A DNA stretch of 64,000 bases from Gossypium raimondii (taxonomy: Eukaryota; Streptophyta; Magnoliopsida; Malvales; Malvaceae). Below the pieces are notes generated by a model, which worked only from the letters and a program-made list of their open reading frames with translations, did not search any database and was not told the DNA's origin. Below, one piece after another: positions 12,376-24,326 of the stretch; the stretch's first letter is position 1; the number at the start of each line of letters is the position of its first letter. A program made the translations under genes and the position numbers. The DNA lies in assembly GCF_025698545.1 (NCBI RefSeq), contig NC_068576.1, forward strand, positions 52,176,390 to 52,240,389, read 5' to 3'.

Positions 12376-12705
12376 CTACTCCAGTAGAGTTTTCACTGCA
12401 TCATTCATAATATTAATCTTGAACATACTGCAAATTTTTGATATCGTGCTGTTGTTCAGATTGCAATAACAGTGCTTTAAACCTGGCACATCCTGGTATG
12501 ACCATGCAAAAGCATCTTTGAATGCTTGAAGTAACTCAACAATGTCTTGCTTTACTTTTTCGGTTATGCATGTTACCTCAAGGTCACGGTCTCTATTGTC
12601 TCCTCGTGAGGTAAAATTTCCTTCCTGCTCTACCATCCTTAACAAGTCAGGAGATAAGCTACAATTTATGACATCTTCAAAGTTATAAGATCCCTCTAAA
12701 CACAT
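12376..12705 (-). pseudogene. Protease-to-RT linker remnant of the polyprotein
   Basis: A 109-codon frame contains VELLQAFKDAFAWSYQDVPGL, the well-known motif immediately before the reverse transcriptase of Tat/Ogre elements. The catalytic RT that should follow is missing: after GLKHCYCNLNN the frame runs into unrelated residues and stops. Confidence 0.75.
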
Positions 12706-13062
12706 GTCTCACTCAAAAGGCAATTTTGAGTCTGTAGCAGCATCACTCATGTCATTGATATTTAGGGACCCATAGTGGGTACCAAAGAATATACAAAAGA
12801 ATGTATGAATTTATATGAATTAATGAATGAATGATTTGGCAGGAGAAAAAATATCTAAAAGAATGAAAGAATCGTAAAGAATGAAAGAACATTTGCTCAA
12901 AGATGATTGCAATAATGTATTTCATTAAAATAATAATGTTCAGACATGAGCCTATTTCAGAAAGAAGTTCTCATTACTTCTAAGCTAAAAGCAACAAGTG
13001 TGTTCTGAACATTACTCTAATAAACTCTAAATAGTACAAGGTTTCTTCTGCGGTCCAATTAT

Positions 13063-13500
13063 TTAGAACACTCCCAAGTTTACAAGGGCGAATATCTGAC
13101 AAGGTCCCTTCTTCAGTTGTTTCTTCGTATATGTCACTGATGTGAACACCCCCAGCACCTCTTCATATATTGCATCCACCTTATTGTCAATCATGATTAA
13201 GAAGCGGATTTTTTGCACTTGATGAGCCATCAAGCTTGACAACACCCATGTTGATGAGTTTTTCAACTAGCTTTTTGAAGGTAATGCAATTCTTGATTGA
13301 GTGCCCTATAATTCCCGCATGGTAGTCACATTGTGTGTTCGCATCATACCATTTGGGATACGGAGGTTGTGGGGGTTTTATGTAGGAAAGAGAAATAACG
13401 TGTGCATCGAATAAGTTTTGGTACAGCTCCTTATACGATATTGGAATTGTCGTGAACTAGAGCTTCTCAGTATGTGGTTTTACTCCAGATTCCTGTCTCA
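13063..13500 (-). pseudogene. Gag zinc-knuckle and linker region
   Basis: The - strand translation across 13270-13380 gives PPYPKWYDANTQCDYHAGII followed by GHSIKNC, an Ogre-type knuckle CxxHx5Hx4C. It continues as ITFKKLVEKLINMGVVKLDG before frames break. It follows gag (13508-14686) in element order. Confidence 0.75.
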
Positions 13501-13507
13501 ATGAACT

Positions 13508-14686
13508 TTATTGACTAGCAACCCCCTTTCCTGGATGACTCACAGTAACTGATTTAGAGTAACCCGTGTTGTTCACCTCATTTTCTCTTCTCCTTGGGAC
13601 TAACCTCTTGTTACTCTCCTCTGTATTAATTTTCCCGCTCCTTATAGCGCTCTCAATCATTTCACCATTCATTACTATGTCAGGAAAGCTTTTTGTGGCA
13701 CTTCCTAACATATGTGTGATGAAAGGTGCTTTCAGGGTGTTAATGAATAGCATGGTCATTTCTTTTTCCAGGAGTGGTGGTTGAACTTGGACTGCAACCT
13801 CCCTCCATCTCTGTGCATACTGCCTAAAGCTTTCGCTCGGTTTCTTCTCCATATTCTGAAGGGTGATTCTATTAGGAGCCATTTTCGTCACATGACTATA
13901 TTATTTCATGAACGCTTGTGCCAAGTCCCTCCGTGAACCAATCGTGGCACGACTCAACTGATTGTACCATTTGGATGCTGCCCTTGCAAGGCTGTCTTGG
14001 AAACAATGTATCAAGAGTTGGTCGTTGTTAATATATCCCGCCATTCGCCTGCAGAACATCGTGATATGAGCCTCTGGGCAACTTGTCCCATTGTACTTTT
14101 CGAATTCTGGCATCTTAAACTTATGGGGGAGTACTAAATCTGGGACTAAACTCAACTCTTTAACGTCAATCCCACGATAGCTTTCAGCGGTCTCCATCGC
14201 CTTGAACTTCTCCTCGAGCCACTTGCACTTTTCCTCTAACCTTTTCGGTAACTCCTCCTTTATTATTTCCTTCTCAGCCACTTCATTAAAGTCAGGAATG
14301 GCAAAGTTAACATGGTTATTTTCAGGATTGGAGCACGATCCAGCCTGGAAATTTGGGGCACCGATCTGGAAATGCTGAGGCCTGATTGTGACAGTTGATT
14401 TGGGAGGGTATGCTTCAGCTTGAGCTCGCGCATGTGGAGGAGTAAAGCCTGGAGGATAGAGTAGTTCATCCTCATTACCCTCTTCGCCATCAGCCATGAG
14501 ACCCTTTCCTTTATCACCTCCTCCAGTCAACAGTTTGGTTAGCTTCACCATAATATCATCTTGGGATTCTCGTATCTTCTCAGACATATCCTGTTGCATC
14601 TTATCTAACCGCCCCTGCACCTGTAGCTGAAGTCGGTCTTGCATCTCCTTCTGACACTGTTCGAGTTTTTCCAATCTCTGATCCAT
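13508..14686 (-). pseudogene. Retrotransposon gag (capsid) in two frames
   Basis: The first segment, 14686-13901, starts MDQRLEKLEQCQKEMQ with a coiled coil. It then has a PPGFTPP linker and the gag core with FKMPEFEKYNGTSCPEAHI, the M-x-Y hairpin region and ASKWYNQLSR. A stop or frame break at about 13900 separates it from 13891-13508, which continues as NRITLQNMEKKPSESFRQYA, QRWREVAVQVQPPLLEKEM and FINTL. This is the capsid C-terminal half. The two frames abut, so a small lesion inactivates an otherwise well-kept gag. Confidence 0.88.
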
Positions 14687-15841
14687 GTCCTTAATCTTTG
14701 CTCGAGTGCTGTAACGGTGCTTGGTCAGTTGGTTGGTTTCCAGGTTAACTGAGCAATGACCTTAGTTAATTAGGATTCTTTAACTGTTTTTAATGCATAT
14801 GATGTAATGAAATGCAAATGCATGAAATGAATGCGAAAAAAGACGTTGATTCATGTTCAATTTTTTTTGCTAGAAAGCTTTACTAGAAAACAAATCTCTT
14901 TACATAAAGCGGACATATATATACGGCTTTACCCTCATACTCCAAGTGAAGACATCGACCCTTCAGATATTAAGATACATCTCACGAATTTGATCTCCTT
15001 TTTGTTTGATCTAGATCTCAAATCCTTGCTCATTCACGTTCCTTAGCTTTTTTATGAGATTGAGACCTTTGATGACTTTTGAATAAACTTTGACAATTTG
15101 GATCCTTAGGTCATGCAGAAAAGTCGTATACTCCTCTTGTTAGGCTTTTCGTGCCATGTTTTCTTCGGACCACCGTATTATTTTCTACCTTATCAAGAAA
15201 CCCGTATTCCATAACAAGTTTTTTAATCTAGTAATCAAACTTAAATCAACATCTATTTTCTAAGATGCAAATGCAATGCAATCATGATGTCATGCAACCA
15301 AAACAAAATAAACCCAAGTCAGTATCACACCAAAAAGATATAATCCAATACAAACATGAAATAGCAAGAACATTTATTCAGGAATCCACTAGGGTTTGGT
15401 ATAGCTCTACCTAGGGCAAGTTCTTAAAGCTCACTATATGAGGCTTAGTTTCTAGAGTAAGGGTACCCGAACCAGCAGATTCCTCGATCCTCACCCATTA
15501 TAAGCTCATATGAATCGAGTTCAATTCAGGGGGTTACATTTCCCTATGGCTGCACGGAGATGAAAATCTCATGAAGACATAAGTATGGATGTATCCCGGA
15601 AGCGGTCCACTACCCTGTACGGAGGTGAAAACCTTACGAAGGACTAGCTTCTCGCTCCCACTTAAAGGGGTAAAACGGACCATGTAATGCAAAATGCAAA
15701 TATAGATCAACCAACTTGGTTCAACCATGGAAATGAACCAAGATGAAAACCAATAAATGAGAAAGGAAATCATGATTTAAAAAACTTTTAATTTTCGACA
15801 AAAAGACAAAATATAACCAAGTCATGGCTCGACTCTCTAAC
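14687..15841 (-). other. 5' untranslated leader of the Ogre-like element
   Basis: About 1.15 kb between the primer site and the gag start, without coding signal. 15535-15690 holds two short similar phrases ('acggagatgaaaatctcatga' / 'acggaggtgaaaaccttacga'). Confidence 0.6.
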
Positions 15842-15860
15842 GTCCCCAGTGGAGTCGCCA
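15842..15860 (-). other. Primer binding site, tRNA-Arg type
   Basis: On the - strand the leader next to the right LTR reads TGGCGACTCCACTGGGGAC. From memory, the 3' end of plant tRNA-Arg(ACG) is ...CCCCAGCGGAGTCG plus CCA, giving one mismatch over this stretch. Use of tRNA-Arg is characteristic of Ogre/Tat elements. Confidence 0.8.
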
Positions 15861-15863
15861 AGC

Positions 15864-18032
15864 TGTCGAAACCGTTTTTTGAAAACAAAAATTTTAGTTT
15901 TGACTTAAAAATAAAAACTGGAGTCGCCACCGATCCTTTATTAAGGTGTGATCGGCCCACCTTAAAAATAATTTTGGTCTGCGAAATTTGAGAAAACAGG
16001 TTCGGGAGTCAGTTACACACGAGGAAGGGTTAGCACCCTCGTAACGCCCAAAATCGGTACCAAATTGATTGTTTAATGTCTTGGTGTCGAAAATTTGAAA
16101 AGATTTTAAAGAAAACTTTTTATTTCATGAATGAATCAAAATAGTAATACATTCTTATTTCAAAGAAATAAAACATTACACCCAGTGAGTTAGGGCACAA
16201 TGTTTTTAAATCTTCAAAATACCCGAATATTGCCTTTTGCTTTTGAAAATTCTTATTTCGAGAAGAAAATGTCATGACCAGTAAGTTAGGACCCAACATT
16301 TTTGAATTCCCGAGAATAAGCTTTTATTTAAAATTTGCGAATTTATTGCAAAACGAATACTTGGCTTTCTAAATTCATCAAAAAAATAATCGCAATCCAG
16401 TAAGTTAGGACACGATCTTTCTCAAGAATCATGAATGTCAAATATCTCGAAAATTTATGAAATGTGATGATTTTAACACTTTGCCAAAACCAAAATATAC
16501 ATTCCCTTTGAAAACATGATAAAATGTTAATGCATATATATATGTATACAAAATCATGAGAATGAATCAATAATACAATATACATACATTTTAGAAATAA
16601 TAAACATAAGAATGTATAAACATAATATATTAGTAAATTATGAGAATATAGATATATAGGTATACTGAAAAATGTTTATAATAGTTTTGAATGATGCATG
16701 AATATATATTTACAAAAGTAAAAAGAATTTTAAAATCAAAACATAAGAGTGTATATATATATAGAAGTTGAAAATTAAAAAAATACATATGTATAAAATA
16801 TATAGGTAGGCGTGCAACGTGAAACATGCATATATAGTTATATATATTATAAAAACATGCAAGTATACTAGATAAAAAAAAGCATGCATATATATATTAA
16901 ATGAAAGAACGATGTATGTATGAAAAAAAATAATAATGATAATAATAAAAATAAAAATCATAGTATAACATAATTATAATAAAAATGAATAAAATAAAAT
17001 GTTAAATTGAACTAAAAAAAGAGAAAGAAAAAAAACTAAATTCGAAGTAAATCTGAGAATAGAACCACATTGAATGCGCGCGCAAGAGTGGAGGACCAAA
17101 AGGAAAATTATTCCCTCCCTCCAAAAACGTTGCGCAACAGTGGGCTAAATTGAAAAACAAATAAAAATTATGGCTCAATTTAAAAAGAAACAAAGCATGT
17201 TTAATTGTAACGCGCCACGAACAAGAGGGACTGAATTCACAATTTACCCTTTAAAGCCCAACTCGCGGATGCTCCCCTCCAGATCGGGTCACCGCGTGGG
17301 TTATACTAGGGCAAAACGGCGCCGTTTTCAAATTAGTATTTAAAACTGGTTTTCTAAAAAACCTAATAGCAGCAGCCCCTTTTTTAAAAAACATAAAAAA
17401 CAGAAATGCTCTGCTAGGGTTCCGTTTCAACCCTTAACGCCGCCACCGTTCAAGAGCCCTCTCACGGCCTCAGACGCCGTTTTATTCTCCGATCGAGATG
17501 AAGAAGGGATCCGAACACGCCTAGGCCAGGTTGGTTCCCTTTTTCCCCTTTTATTATTATGGAAAAACAAAATAATAATAAAAAACTTGCGATTCACCTT
17601 TAAAAATTTTGTATTCGGTGTTTTTCTTTCGATTTACAGTATTCTCTCCCCCCCTTTTACAGATTAAAAGTGGCTTTTTATAGCCTGAAAAAGAAAAAGA
17701 AAATAAAAAAATGCTATTGCTTGCTGTTTTTTCTCCTTTGGACTCTTTGAGTCCGTTTTTGTAGGCATTCGTGGAGAGTTTGGCGTGCGAGGGGTGGTCG
17801 TCTCTGAGTCCTGCGGCGCCTGGGATCTGCTGGAGGCGTTTGAGGGCTGCGGCTGAGTGTAGGGAGGCTCTTAGGGTTTCAGCAAATTGATTTTGCTGGG
17901 CTAAGGTTTGAAAATTGGCTGTTGGGCCTGTTATTGGGATATTTGGGCCTTAAACGAGTTTAGACCTGCTATTAAAAAAACTGAAATTGCCTTTTTGTTT
18001 TTGTTTGGGCCCGGGCAATTTGGGCTTGTACA
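15864..18032 (-). repeat. 5' LTR of the Ogre-like element
   Basis: 2,169 bp, TGTCGAAACC...GCTTGTACA on the + strand. It is the sister of 7355-9549 and is followed by the AACAC duplication. It lies next to the primer binding site, which makes it the 5' LTR. Confidence 0.93.
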
Positions 18033-19214
18033 AACACATTCACATTTTGAAACACAATTAAATTTGAGCCTTAATCGAGTTTACGAAAACTTTTTTATTG
18101 AATCGAGCATGAAATAGGACCAAATTGTAAAGTTTCAAAATTTTAGGGCCGACGTCGTGACGTCACTTCCTCCACGTCGAGACATCGCCAAATAGTCTGT
18201 CACATCGTGACCTCAAACCACTCGACACCGCGATGTGACACAGTGTCGACCGACGTTGCAACGAGGAAGGTTGCTCTTTAGGACGTGGACTCTATTTTTG
18301 ATAAAAATAAATCATTTGGTACCTATTTGAAGTCTTCCAATCAAACTATACCAATTATGCAATAAATGTTGACTTAACTCAAAACATGTCAAAACATGCC
18401 AAACAAGCTCAATAACTAATCTAATCATTAAACTAATCATTCAATTCAAAATCATCAACTAAGTTAAAACATTACAATACCATTAGGGCATACCAATTCA
18501 ACAATCCATTCACCAACATTACATGTACCAAGTCAACTCATGAACACGACATTTCTTGTCCCATATATCCTCCTGAAGTATGTCAACCACAATATGCCAT
18601 TTCATTAGGTATCAACCATTGCTAAATCAAGCATATCAAACCATATATCAAGACAACATCTGCTTACATATACCAAGTTCATAACATAATAATTTTTACA
18701 CATCAAAACACCTATATACATGCCACAACATTAAGGGTCTAAAACGATTAAATATCTATCAATTTGGTGATAGAATAGTGTGTGCTTTTAGTTGGTCTGA
18801 CTTGACGCATTCCACGAGAAGATGATCTAAAAAGAAAAGGGAAAACAGACAGGGTAAACATAAACGATGCTTAGTAAATTTATATGCATTAAACAACTTA
18901 CCTCAATTTAAAATTTAATACCACAATCTATTTAACTTGACAAGTTGGCAGCCATATAACAACAAGGTGAGCTTAGCATATAAATAAACTATAATGTGAT
19001 TTAAACATATACCAATTCAATTCATTTCAAAATCAATATCTCCGTATCATACTCTTATTCAATTCCACATTTATTCATTCAAACATCAATCACATGTTAA
19101 GTCGTTTCTATTTTTCTTTCCATTAGTTATTTATCCCGATGAACTCTAGTAAACGTAGTTGGCTACATAGGTATCTCTAATACAATAATTGCTCACCAGA
19201 GGTGAATACATATT

Positions 19215-19425
19215 CATGTTAGGTTACTAGTCTGGGCTAAACCTTTAATGACACGCTCAATTGTTAGTCTAGGCTAAACCTTTAATGACACGTTCAATTG
19301 TTTGGCCAATCTGAAAATATACTGCAAGGTTATCAGCCTAGGCTAAACCTATAATATAACATCAGGTTACCAGTCTAGGCTAAATCTATAAAATGACATT
19401 AAGTTACAAGTCTAGGCTAAACATG
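19215..19425. repeat. Irregular short repeat array inside the outer LTR
   Basis: Five copies of 'tct(a/g)ggctaaacct' with variable spacers containing 'taatgacac'. The reverse form (tagcctggactggtaat) recurs at 34090-34325 in the opposite-strand LTR, supporting one element family for both. Confidence 0.7.
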
Positions 19426-19534
19426 TGTCACATATATCTTCGAGTCCGCAAAAAATGTTAGATCTCGGTTATCATCGGTAAACAATCTGTACAAACGTGT
19501 ACAAAACCTTTACTAAGTTCACCAGGACATTTTC

Positions 19535-19536
<2 letters not shown>

Positions 19537-19582
<46 letters not shown>
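19537..19582. repeat. CA/TA compound microsatellite
   Basis: About sixteen CA units run directly into about six TA units. Confidence 0.95.
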
Positions 19583-20680
19583 CATTTCATTACAATTTAA
19601 TCTAAATCTCACATTTTGTACCAAATTGTAAACAATCCAAATTTCAACCAAAATACTCATATTCATAATCCAAATACATAGCAATTTAATACAATCGTGC
19701 CATATAAACTTTCCTGGTCAAAACAACAAATAACTGAATCTTTAAGGATTAATCAATAATTTTATCTTTTCCACAATTATCCTGGTTTGGTTCAATTCCT
19801 AATCTATACAATTATTCAATTTGATTTATTAACATCAAAAACTTTTATATCATCCCATAATATGAATGAACCGGTTTAATTTCATTTTTCAATGCTCATA
19901 AGTTTGGCATTTTATTCAATTTAGTCTCTAAAATTGAAATAACAATCTTTCAATTTTCAACTTTAATTTTGAGATTGATCTCAATTACATCTTTTAGGAC
20001 CTTCTACTATAAAAATTACAAAAATTTCACATTAAATACTTAATTTCTACACTTTGGTCCTTTTAGACAAAACTAAAATTTACGCTTTACAATCTAGTCA
20101 TTTTTCACATCTAAGCTTAAAATCTGTCAATTTAAAACCTATTTCTTCAAGAACTTATCAATGGAAACTTTTAAAACTTTTAATTTTTTACAAATTGGTA
20201 CATGGGCTAGTTAAATCAAAGCTCCAATAACCTCAAAAACATAAAAATTACAAGAAAAAAAGGACTAAATCGAACTTGCCTATTAAAGACCGAATAGCTT
20301 GAACTTCACTTAGTTTTCCTTTCTTTATTATTTTAGCTTTTATACTTGTAATTAAAGTTTAATTAATCATAATAATGAATTAAATCTTAATTAACTAAGT
20401 TAGTGGATTTTGAATACCATCCATCGCCGTTTGAATAATTGAAAATGTTCTATTTACTCAATTGATCCTTTGGCTATTTAAAAATCTATAACGATAAAAT
20501 TTTACAATTTAATCATTGTACATTAATTAATTATTAATTCGACAAAATTAAGGGACCAAACTTTAATAAACTTTAACACTAACCTCGTAAATATATTAAA
20601 TATAATATTTAAGGACTTGTACTACGAAAATGGATTCCAAAATTGTCGTTTCCAACACCACTGAAAATCGGGCTATTACA

Positions 20681-20945
20681 GAGGTGGAGCTAAAGGCTGA
20701 CAGGGGCCTCAGCCCCCTAAAATGAAAAAAAATCCATTTAGGCCCTTTAGAATTGATAAAATTTTAAATTAGTAATGGTAAAATCACACTTTGACTCCCC
20801 AAAAAATGATTTAAAAAATTAATTTAATTTTTTAAAACTTATAAGGATATAGACCATTAAAATGGTGAAATTGCATTTTACTATCATAAAAAGTATACAA
20901 TTTAATTTCACCCAAAAAATTTTCTACTTTGTCCCTAGCTCATAT
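20681..20945. repeat. Possible small inverted-repeat element abutting the LTR
   Basis: It starts GAGGTGGAGCTAAAGGC with a CAGGGGCCTCAGCCCCCT palindrome, and the right end in reverse reads ATGAGCTAGGGACAAAG. Inner phrases are 'ggccctttag' and 'aaaatcacactttgactcccc'. I recognise the style of a common cotton repeat. Boundaries and target duplication are not resolved. Confidence 0.4.
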
Positions 20946-21202
20946 CTTGCACGAATAACAATATCGATACGGATCAATTAAAACTCCATCAACAAAATAA
21001 AAAGAGTTTAAATTACATAAAATCTTATATTATAGATAAGTATAAATCTTAATTATTAATATAATTCAATTTATACTGTTAATCTTAAAACTCTAATCGT
21101 TGCGCCACAATTGTATTATAAATCATTTAATAATCAAATGCGCTGATAACATTTATTCTAATTAATTACTATGGTTTACTCGGTAAAAACTCAATGTCTT
21201 TA

Positions 21203-21238
<36 letters not shown>

Positions 21239-23321
21239 ATTTTCTATGTCGAAATTCATGCCTATTTTTTTTATATATAACATCGTCTCCAAGAATTAAG
21301 CCTTCATTTTCTTTGACAAATAATATGTCTTACTACTAATCTCAATATTTTAATAGTAACAATGTAAAAAGTTATAACTTCGAATATAAAAGGCTTATTA
21401 GCTAGAGCTAGCCTAATTAGCCTTTGGGCCAGAAGGATAGGCCATTATGGTGAATTTCGTGCGTACTTTTAAGAACCACTTGCTTTGAAAAATGGGCTCT
21501 TCGTGAATCAAAGTGGCTGTGGGCTTCACCACATGCCTAATCAAAAGCAAAAAACAAGAGAGAGAGAGAGACCTTTTTTTTTGCTTTATTCTTGTCCCGT
21601 TGTTGTGCTTTATTCAAGAACAGAAGCAAAAGCCGCCCCCAAACTCAAAACATACTTCCAAAAATAATACTTAAAATAATCAAGCTTAATTAAAATAAAC
21701 CCCTACTTTTACATATTATATATAAGAGTCCTTAAAAAAGCAGGCCGACAAATTAAAATATTGCAAGAAAACAAAAGGCAAAAGGACTTACTTTCGGATG
21801 CCACCTTAAAGTTCTACAAAACAAAGAAAAATGAAAATGAAAACACGATTCAGAACATGCCTGGTGCATTGGAAGCACACGTGGGACTATTATTTCGTTC
21901 CACGTGGTTAGATCTTTGTCGTTGTTAGAGCCTAGAATCAGATCTTTTACGCATCACATGCCTAAATGTTAACCACTACCTTACTATTATACTGTTTTTA
22001 TTTTTAGATTTTGTCTCATATACTTGTAATAACATGTAATTATAGTAAAATAGTTGTCGTAAGTTTATCATAAATTTTTATCAAATAAAAAAAGCGAGAA
22101 TTAAATTAACAAATTTAAAAGATGTATGATAGATGTATGTATTATTGCTATTATGTATATTTTATTTTACATTCTTTCATATGATTAATTATAAAATTCA
22201 TAAATCTAACAAGTTCAATTAAATAATATAAATTATCAAATTAAATTCATTAATTTATGCTGAGTTACTAAATTCAAATAATCAATTTATAAATTTATAA
22301 TGTTTCAAATTTATAGTTGAATATTTACTCAATTCCACTTATTAAAGATTATTTTCAATTAATAAAATATGATTATTATATTTCTTCACGTGAAATTTAT
22401 TCATTTTAATGAAATAACATTTTCATTTGATAAATGATAGCTAATAGGTTTGCTTATAAGAGATAACTATAATTTTAATTAAAAGTGTAGACCATATGTT
22501 GTTATAAAGAACCAATTTAATAAATAGTGTATTTCATAACTATGGATGTTACTGTTGTAACTGAAAAGTTGTTATAGGGGATTAAAATAAAATATAAAAA
22601 ATCGTTTCTTCTAGAAACTTGACTGTTGTGGCGAAATCTCGTTATATCGGATGATTGTTATAGAGAGGGCTGACAATATATAAAAGGTCTCAGGTAGAGA
22701 AAAATATTAACAATTACAACAAAGGTGTTGTTTCATAAACTGAAAATTTAAATGCTAAAAAATTAGATATTGAATTTAAGTTATAAATTTTGGTTGGTAT
22801 ATTTCTTAAAATTAAATATAAAACTATGATTAAACTATTTGATAAATGTAACTTTTCTCTGTTGTATATAATTTTATTTAAAAAAACTTAATGTAAATAT
22901 TTGTTTTACACCAGACCCTGATTATGCATATTAGTGTTTTAAAATTTAGTAACATTGATGTGTTAAATGAAAAACTCAACTGATAATTTAATAATCTGTA
23001 TAAGTTTTCCATTATATGACGCACTGTGTTTATTTAATATGCAATTTTTCCTTGATTTCTTGGAAATAAATTTAGTAATTTATAAAGCCATGCTTCGTTA
23101 ATTGAACAAGACGTTTTACTTTTTATTTTTTTAGTACAAAACATTATTGATTATTGACTTTGTCAACTTTACTATTTTTTCTCCTGAAAGAGACATTGGG
23201 AATTGATTGAGAAGCACTATATTTGTCACTAATAATTATTTTTATATGACAACAAATCTTCTACCTAAAATATCATTTCAATTTTAATTAACTTAATCGT
23301 GTACTTTTAAATAATGAAAAT
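20946..23321. other. Intergenic DNA without recognisable genes
   Basis: AT-rich spacer. 21209-21236 is a TA microsatellite. 21870-21930 has two CACGTG-type G-boxes 34 bases apart. 22495-22680 contains repeated 'gttata(g/a)' words (tgttatagagagggctga) of an unclassified repeat. No protein-coding signal is seen. Confidence 0.4.
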
Positions 23322-23560
23322 GATCATATTATCCTTAAAAGGCTTACTTCCAACTTTATTTATGAAAATGGCTCAATTTTTTTATTATTTACCGCAAAGG
23401 GCTGATTTTAGCAAAACGCATCATGTAGGAGCTTTTTTGGGGAAATTTCAGCACGCATCCCTGGGGGAGCAATTTTGCCATGTCAACACAAAATGCGCCC
23501 ACGTGGACGCGCTTTGCTGATGTGGCAAAATCGCTGCCCCAGGGACTCGTTTTAGCCCGT
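23322..23560 (+). repeat. Left terminal inverted repeat of the MULE
   Basis: About 240 bp matching 35690-35950 in reverse. GC-richer words such as CACGTGGACGCGC stand out from the AT-rich flank. Confidence 0.85.
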
Positions 23561-23841
23561 GTTTTTCTAGGGTTAAGGTTTTTTGCATGTTTAGTCCCTA
23601 AGATTTTTTGGTTTAAGGTTTTTAGGGTTTTGTTAAAATAATTTAGGGTTTTTGGTAGGTTTAGGTTTTAAGTTTTTTTTAAATGAACTAAATTAGGTTT
23701 TTGGGGTTTTAAATAAATTAACTAAATTAGGGTTTTGGGTTTTTAAGAAAATTAATTAAATAATGGTTTAGCTTTTTTAAAAATAATTTTGTGTTTAGGG
23801 TTTAGGGAAAATTTGACGATATAAAAAATTTTGTTTTTTTT

Positions 23842-24235
23842 CTACAGTAGTTTCTAAAAAAATAATTTTGAGAAGGCGATTCTGAATAGACAATGTAAAA
23901 AACGTTTCAAGCAGGATGCCCTGTCAACAAAATTACTGAAAAAAGTTCCCACGTGGATGCTCTTTTTCTACAGTTGTTCCTAAAAAAATAATTTTGAGAA
24001 GACGGTTCAGAACAAATAGTGTAAAAAACGCTTCAAGCATGATGCACTGTCAGCAAAATTACTGAAAAAAGCTCCCACGTGGACGCTCTTTTTCTACAAT
24101 AGTTCCTGAAAAAATAATTTTGAGAAGACAGTTCTGAACAAATAGTGTAAAAACGCTTCAAACAGGATGCACTGTCAGCAAAATTATTGCAAAAATCTCT
24201 CACGTCTACGCTCTTTTTCTACAGTAGCTCCTGTT
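23842..24235 (+). repeat. 126-bp subterminal tandem repeats of the MULE
   Basis: Copies start with CTACAGTAG-like words at 23842, 23968, 24094 and a partial copy at 24219 (spacings 126, 126, 125). Each contains 'aaataattttgagaag', 'aacgcttcaagca' and 'cccacgtggacgctcttttt'. The CACGTGGACGC word is shared with the terminal inverted repeat. Confidence 0.9.
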
Positions 24236-24245
24236 TGGCCTTACA

Positions 24246-24252
24246 CTATAAA
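24246..24252 (+). promoter_or_regulatory. Possible TATA box of the MULE transposase
   Basis: CACTATAAATGAG lies about 80 bases before the transposase ATG at 24327, just after the tandem array. Only position and motif support it. Confidence 0.4.
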
Positions 24253-24326
24253 TGAGTTAAATTTTATTCTCAGGTTGCATAAGTTACAGTAAGAAAATTT
24301 GAGGCTAAGTAGAATAGAAATTGAAG

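Larger units (their letters stand above)
7355..18032 (-). mobile_element. Ogre-like (Tat lineage) Ty3/gypsy retrotransposon, internally deleted
   Basis: The element is complete at its ends: direct repeats 7355-9549 and 15864-18032 begin TGTCGAAACC and end GGGCTTGTACA. An exact 5-bp target duplication AACAC lies at 7350-7354 and 18033-18037. It reads right to left: primer site next to the right LTR, gag 14686 to about 13100, then a polymerase remnant, a tandem-repeat zone, and a purine tract at the left LTR. The tRNA-Arg-type primer site, the CxYHxGxxGHxxxxC knuckle, the long LTRs and the 3' tandem array all fit the Ogre/Tat group (family knowledge). Reverse transcriptase, RNase H and most of integrase are missing, so the copy cannot move by itself. 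Confidence 0.92.
7229..20680 (+). mobile_element. LTR of a Ty3/gypsy-type element (likely solo), split by a nested Ogre-like element
   Basis: The left end is TGTAACACCAGTTG at 7229 and the right end is ...AAAATCGGGCTATTACA at 20680. Removing the nested 7355-18032 element and one AACAC copy leaves about 2,769 bp, with TG..CA termini and no gag or pol. The tail contains a CpG-rich stretch (18140-18270, repeated GACGTCG-like words), an irregular array of a 'tctaggctaaacc' unit (19215-19425) and a CA/TA microsatellite. Bases flanking the ends (GGGAC before, GAGGT after) do not match, so this may be a recombined or truncated LTR rather than a clean solo insertion. Orientation is set by analogy with the related LTR at 28797-34768, which lies on the opposite strand. 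Confidence 0.7.

Noticed and set aside
23560..23810. TTTAGGG-like words suggesting telomeric repeats
   Set aside because: The words are irregular (TTTAGGGTTTTTGG, GGTTTAGGTTTT), do not form a TTTAGGG array, and lie inside the MULE.
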